DNA from: Drosophila persimilis | Lineage: Eukaryota; Arthropoda; Insecta; Diptera; Drosophilidae | NCBI RefSeq assembly: GCF_003286085.1 | Contig: NW_020825298.1 | Span: 372,001 to 436,000 of the forward strand | Direction: 5' to 3' | Length of the DNA stretch: 64,000 nt | In this document: piece after piece, positions 60,442 through 64,000 of the stretch | Position numbering within the stretch: position 1 is the first letter of the stretch | How the letters are laid out: each line of letters opens with the position of its first letter | The notes under the pieces: model-generated | What the model was told of the DNA's origin: nothing | Seen by the model: the letters and a program-made list of their open reading frames with translations, nothing else | Databases searched by the model: none | Made by a program: the position numbers and the translations under genes

Positions 60442-61838
60442 TGAGAGAGTAAGAAAAGAAGGCTGAGAATGAGTCGCTGTCTGGGGCTGGGATCTTGCCT
60501 GCAGACTGTCGGATGTCGCTACCCTGGCTGTGGCTGGCCATCTTTATTCTTATTAGGTTCGAAATTCGAAAATGGGACTGCTGAAATTCCCGGAATTCCC
60601 GACGGCACTTAAAACCTAAGCGAGCACTCGGTTCCATATTGATTGTAATCTGTGTGGAACATCCAAAGGTACCGTACTGTAAAGTTCCGGGAATAGGGTC
60701 AGGTTGGGTTGGATTGGGTCCGCAAATCCAACACATACTAGACATAAATAAGTCCACCATGTGCACCAGCACTCTGCATAGACCACATTGAAGTGCATAG
60801 AGTGTGGATCATGTGAGTAAACCACAGCCAGTCCCGCGACTCGCTGGCTGCCTCGTAAAACTGTCACTTAATGTAGTAAGTAAGTAAGAGCATAACAAGA
60901 GTTTTGTCCGATTTTATTTCTTTATGAATGTCGTCGCTGCCGAAATGCCAGGCACGGCCCGGGCCAAGCAGGAGAGCAAAAGCAAACGGCCAATGGCAAC
61001 AGCAGCCGCAACAGAAAGGCAGCCCGGTCTGGGCGCATTCTTATCTTTTGAGAAATATTACAAAAACACGCAGAGCCCAGCACCAAGTCCAAGTCCAAGT
61101 CCTGGCCAGGCAGCGCAGTGATGCGCCGCGGCCACTGCTGCCAAGTCCAAGCCCGAGACCCAAGAGCAGTCAGAAAGGTAAACCAATAAAAATAGCTGAG
61201 CCTACGACGCGACACATTGCAGTTGTTGCCGTTGCCTTTGCCAGTAGAGAATTCGCGGGTTCTCCTCCTCCTCCTCCTACTCCGTGCTTATCGCTGCTCT
61301 TCGTTCCACTTCCACTTCTAGCGGCAGCCAGAGCTATAGTGTGGGCGATGGGCTCAACACAATGCCCAAGTCGATATCAAGACCACTACCGAGTCGTTGT
61401 CGTACGTGTGACTTGATCATTTTTAGCCAAGGAATAACATTATACTTGTAGGGGGATCACTATGCATCACTTTTATAAACATAAGAATACTTATTGAAAT
61501 GTTAATCTTGATATAATATTTCATCATTGTGGTAATTCTATTCTAGTTGCTGCGATGCTGTGGTACAAAGTTGTTTGAATTGGTTAGATTTACCCGGGCA
61601 CTTGTTCAGTATTGTAAAGTTTTGAAGCGCCAGTGCTGCAAAGTGGACGTGACTATTCAAACAGCTGGTCCAATGTTTTCATGATATGCATATGCATATG
61701 TGCTCGAGTACGTATGTATGTATGTGTGTATAAAACACCTCATATGTGGTTTCCCAGAGCAAGCGTGATAACTTATAATCTGGCCATTGCTTGACGATTA
61801 GATTAGATGCAGTGGATTCTTCTTTATCTCACACTTAA

Positions 61839-61844
61839 TTTATT
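61839..61844 (-). terminator. Candidate poly(A) signal of the CLPTM1-like gene
   Basis: AATAAA on the minus strand about 260 nt after the stop at 62105. Confidence 0.5.
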
Positions 61845-62104
61845 TGATCATCCAACGCTGGGAAGAAGCGTGGGCTCGAAACACAAACACGAACATACGT
61901 ACATACACATACAATTTAGCCCTAGGGATTATAGTGATAGTGGAGTGTAGTGTTTGCTACAGCGGGGTGGGAGGATATTTTGACTATGTGTACTGAAAAC
62001 TGATTTGATTACATACATTGTTAGAGTATAATGGTATTAGATATTAGATAGATATTAGAAATTTTCTAATGCATATACTGGCTCGTACATGTGGCTATGG
62101 CTAT

Positions 62105-64000
62105 CTAGTCCTGTTTCTTTTGTGCGGCTGTCTTTTTGATCGTGGGAACCGCGGCCTCGATTGCCGCCCCATTGGCATCCGCCTGCCCCTCCAACGGCAG
62201 CGACTTGGCGCCAGACGCTCCTGCCGCGGCCTGCTCCTCCATCTCGCCGGAGAAGCCGAATTCGTTGACTCGCTTTAGGTCGACGCGGTACTGCCAGCGC
62301 TGGTATAGGAACACAAAGAATATGATGTCGTCGCGGAAGCAGCCTAATCGGTACATGGTGGGCATCTTGATGACGAACGCAAAGATGTCGTCGATGAATG
62401 TGTTGAGGAACTTGTAGGTCATCATGCGCCACGGCATGTGGGCGACAGACTTCATCTTGTAGTTGATGAACAGCTGCGGAGTCATCAGGATGAATCCGAA
62501 CGTCAGCAGGTAGCTGTAGAGCATGTTCAGCACAAAGGAGTACCAGCCCTTGTGCTCGTTGTAGATCAGCGAATAGATGAAGTAGCACACCAGCAGGGGG
62601 AAGCAGGCCCAGCCCAGATACTTGAAGGCAAGCCTGTCGTACTCCTTGGTGGAGCTCTCCGAGTAGGAGCCCTTGTCGTTGAAGCTGATGCGGGGGAACA
62701 CGCCCAGGATCTTCTGATCGTGGTTGTAGTTGATGTCGACCACCTTGTGGATCTTCCACACCTCAATTCCCAGGCCCACGAAGCAGGATATGCGTATCAT
62801 GAAGTTTGTTTCATTGTCCAGCACATACAACAGTATGATGAGCGACTGGAACACGGCGAAAAACACGGAGCGGACTGAGAGGCCCTCCAGCGACTTTCGG
62901 TTGTTCCAGAACTGAATGTCGTTCTTGAAGGCCAGCAGCTCGAACACCGAATGCAATATAGAGACGGCCACCGTGATGCCGAGCAGATAGATGTTGGTGT
63001 CGAGCAAGGTCTCCTTGAGCGAGTCCTGGTCCTCGTCTGTCTCCTCCACAGCACCGGCTGCCATAATGTCGCCCAGCATATTGCCAGCCCATTTGTTCTT
63101 CATCTGCTTGGCGGCATACAGCTGCCACTTGAACATTCCGAGTGGCTGGAAGGTCAGGTGTAGCTCCAGCTCGGGAGTGGTCTGGTTTATGGGTAAATAT
63201 TCACGCTGCAGATTCCAGTAGTCATTGACAAACAGAATGGGCAAATAGGTCTTACCGCCATCCACAAACTTGACATACTCGTCCAGTGGCGGCGGCACCG
63301 AGCCTTGGGCCCAGTTGGTCTGGTCCACCACGAGGTTGACGGTCAGATTGGGATGCCAGTGGGACACGATCTGGTCCTTGAGATTCGCGTGTTTCAGCTC
63401 GTGCTCCAGTTTCTCCTTCTCGCTGGCCAGCAGGTTGTAGTTGCGGTTCACTCGCAGCTTCTTGAACTTGTTTAGCTGGTGCTGCTGATGGCCCATGTGA
63501 CCGCTCCGGGCATAGTTGGGCGATTTTGGGTCTGGGCTCTCGCCGCTCCTGGTCACAAAGGCGTGCAGATAGACACTTCCGTTGTTCATTAAATGCTGAC
63601 TGGCCTTTATTTGCAAGTTGTGGCTGTAGATGCCGTCCTTGGTGGGGCCCGAGCTCCAATCGCCATACGTGAGATCCTCCTGGAGCCAAAGCAGATTCGC
63701 CTTTTGCTGGAAGTTTACAACGTCCGGTTCCTCAGAGAGCCAGACGTGCAAATCGAAATCTGTGCCGTTCTCAAAATAGTTCCACGCGGTTATTTTTGGA
63801 CCCGCATTGGCCACGCTCTTGTCTTCGCCGGCATTCGTCTGCGGCTTTCGGAAGAAAGAGCTGACGAAGTAGATGATCAGGGCTCGCAAGATAAGCGACT
63901 TGGTCATGGCAAAGAAGGACTCCATGCGAGTGGGCTGATTTTGGGGCTGTTGTTGCTGGGGTTCTTGACCTTCAGCACCCACATTATTGGCCAGCTCAGC
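62105..64000 (-). CDS. CLPTM1-family ER membrane protein (5' end off the window)
   Basis: An uninterrupted minus-strand frame runs from the right edge to TAG at 62105, at least 631 residues. The frame has no ATG before MESFFAMTK (63925), and the extension (AELANNVGAEGQEPQQQQPQ) is open at the edge, so the start is probably outside. It matches the cleft lip and palate transmembrane protein 1 family: an N-terminal membrane segment (SLILRALIIYFVSSFF), a large lumenal domain (AWNYFENGTDFDLHVWLSE, YLPILFVNDYWNLQREYLPI), and several C-terminal membrane segments (LGITVAVSILHSVFELLAF, SVFFAVFQSLIILLYVL, FPLLVCYFIYSLIY, YSYLLTFGFILMTPQLFINY) with the highly conserved region around FIDDIFAFVIKMPTMYRLGC. 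The tail ends in KKTAAQKKQD. Known roles: vertebrate CLPTM1 holds GABA-A receptors in the ER, and its relative CLPTM1L is a GPI-precursor scramblase. Confidence 0.93.
   Translation of the reverse strand, partial: AELANNVGAEGQEPQQQQPQNQPTRMESFFAMTKSLILRALIIYFVSSFFRKPQTNAGEDKSVANAGPKITAWNYFENGTDFDLHVWLSEEPDVVNFQQKANLLWLQEDLTYGDWSSGPTKDGIYSHNLQIKASQHLMNNGSVYLHAFVTRSGESPDPKSPNYARSGHMGHQQHQLNKFKKLRVNRNYNLLASEKEKLEHELKHANLKDQIVSHWHPNLTVNLVVDQTNWAQGSVPPPLDEYVKFVDGGKTYLPILFVNDYWNLQREYLPINQTTPELELHLTFQPLGMFKWQLYAAKQMKNKWAGNMLGDIMAAGAVEETDEDQDSLKETLLDTNIYLLGITVAVSILHSVFELLAFKNDIQFWNNRKSLEGLSVRSVFFAVFQSLIILLYVLDNETNFMIRISCFVGLGIEVWKIHKVVDINYNHDQKILGVFPRISFNDKGSYSESSTKEYDRLAFKYLGWACFPLLVCYFIYSLIYNEHKGWYSFVLNMLYSYLLTFGFILMTPQLFINYKMKSVAHMPWRMMTYKFLNTFIDDIFAFVIKMPTMYRLGCFRDDIIFFVFLYQRWQYRVDLKRVNEFGFSGEMEEQAAAGASGAKSLPLEGQADANGAAIEAAVPTIKKTAAQKKQD

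Larger units (their letters stand above)
55340..61838. other. Upstream region of fat, no supported protein gene
   Basis: About 6.5 kb that probably contains the fat promoter, untranslated exon(s) and first intron. It holds simple sequence: a CA run (55878-55897), TATG/TACA tracts (58118-58160, 58494-58522, 60402-60441), CAGCAG-type runs near 59390-59415, and TTGTTG/CTGCTG runs near 60190-60240. ORFs of 160-225 codons here are low complexity (poly-Cys, poly-Leu, poly-Gln frames of the same triplet repeats) and lack splice or domain support. Confidence 0.6.

Noticed and set aside
60928-61416. 162-codon ORF with Pro/Gln-rich sequence
   Set aside because: It arises from CCAAGTCC and CTCCTC simple repeats in the fat upstream region; overlapping frames are equally open.
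1-64000. CRISPR arrays, phage genes, operons or other prokaryotic systems
   Set aside because: Intron-bearing animal genes throughout; no direct-repeat/spacer pattern and no ribosome-binding-site organisation.

Overview
This is a window of insect nuclear DNA, almost certainly Drosophila. Genes have short 55-70 nt introns with GTAAGT-type donors, TATCGATA (DRE) sites sit near a start codon, and the encoded proteins include mitochondrial glutamine synthetase 1, a complete Fat cadherin and ecdysteroid-kinase-like (EcKL) proteins. From memory of D. melanogaster, Gs1 and the RBM7-like gene lie near the tip of 2L (21B) and fat at 24D, so the window is Muller element B with shuffled gene order. A species outside the melanogaster group (perhaps obscura group) fits, but I cannot prove it. 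The six-frame reading allows non-ATG starts, so I re-chose starts and placed splice sites by eye.

Layout. 1-4.7 kb (-): the first two coding exons of an ABCG half-transporter, split by a 3.3 kb intron; the rest lies off the left edge. 8.3-10.1 kb (+): Gs1. 10.1-15 kb: no supported gene. 15.0-15.7 kb (-): a DUF1091 secreted protein with one intron. 15.8-18.8 kb (-): two tandem EcKL genes with matching intron positions. 20.2-20.9 kb (+): an RBM7-like RRM protein, tail to tail with a TOG-array (TOGARAM/Crescerin-like) gene at 21.1-29.9 kb (-). 30.4-34.5 kb: a repeat-rich accessory block holding an unrecognised spliced gene-like fragment, an inverted relative that shares a 56-nt intron, a duplicated Arg-rich ORF, and a tandem family built on a CCGATCNGGGCGTGC-like core. 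35.6-55.3 kb (-): fat, seven coding exons, about 5256 residues. 55.3-61.8 kb: upstream DNA of fat with simple repeats. 62.1-64.0 kb (-): a CLPTM1-family membrane protein, open to the right edge.

How the genes relate. The genes are ordinary single eukaryotic units, not operons. Gs1 makes glutamine in mitochondria. The EcKL pair probably phosphorylates small molecules such as steroids or xenobiotics. The TOG-array gene should act on axonemal microtubules. Fat is the large receptor cadherin of the Hippo and planar-polarity pathways. The most unusual part is 30.4-34.5 kb: it lies between genes that are far apart in D. melanogaster, so it may mark a rearrangement junction, and it carries gene-like sequence I cannot assign.
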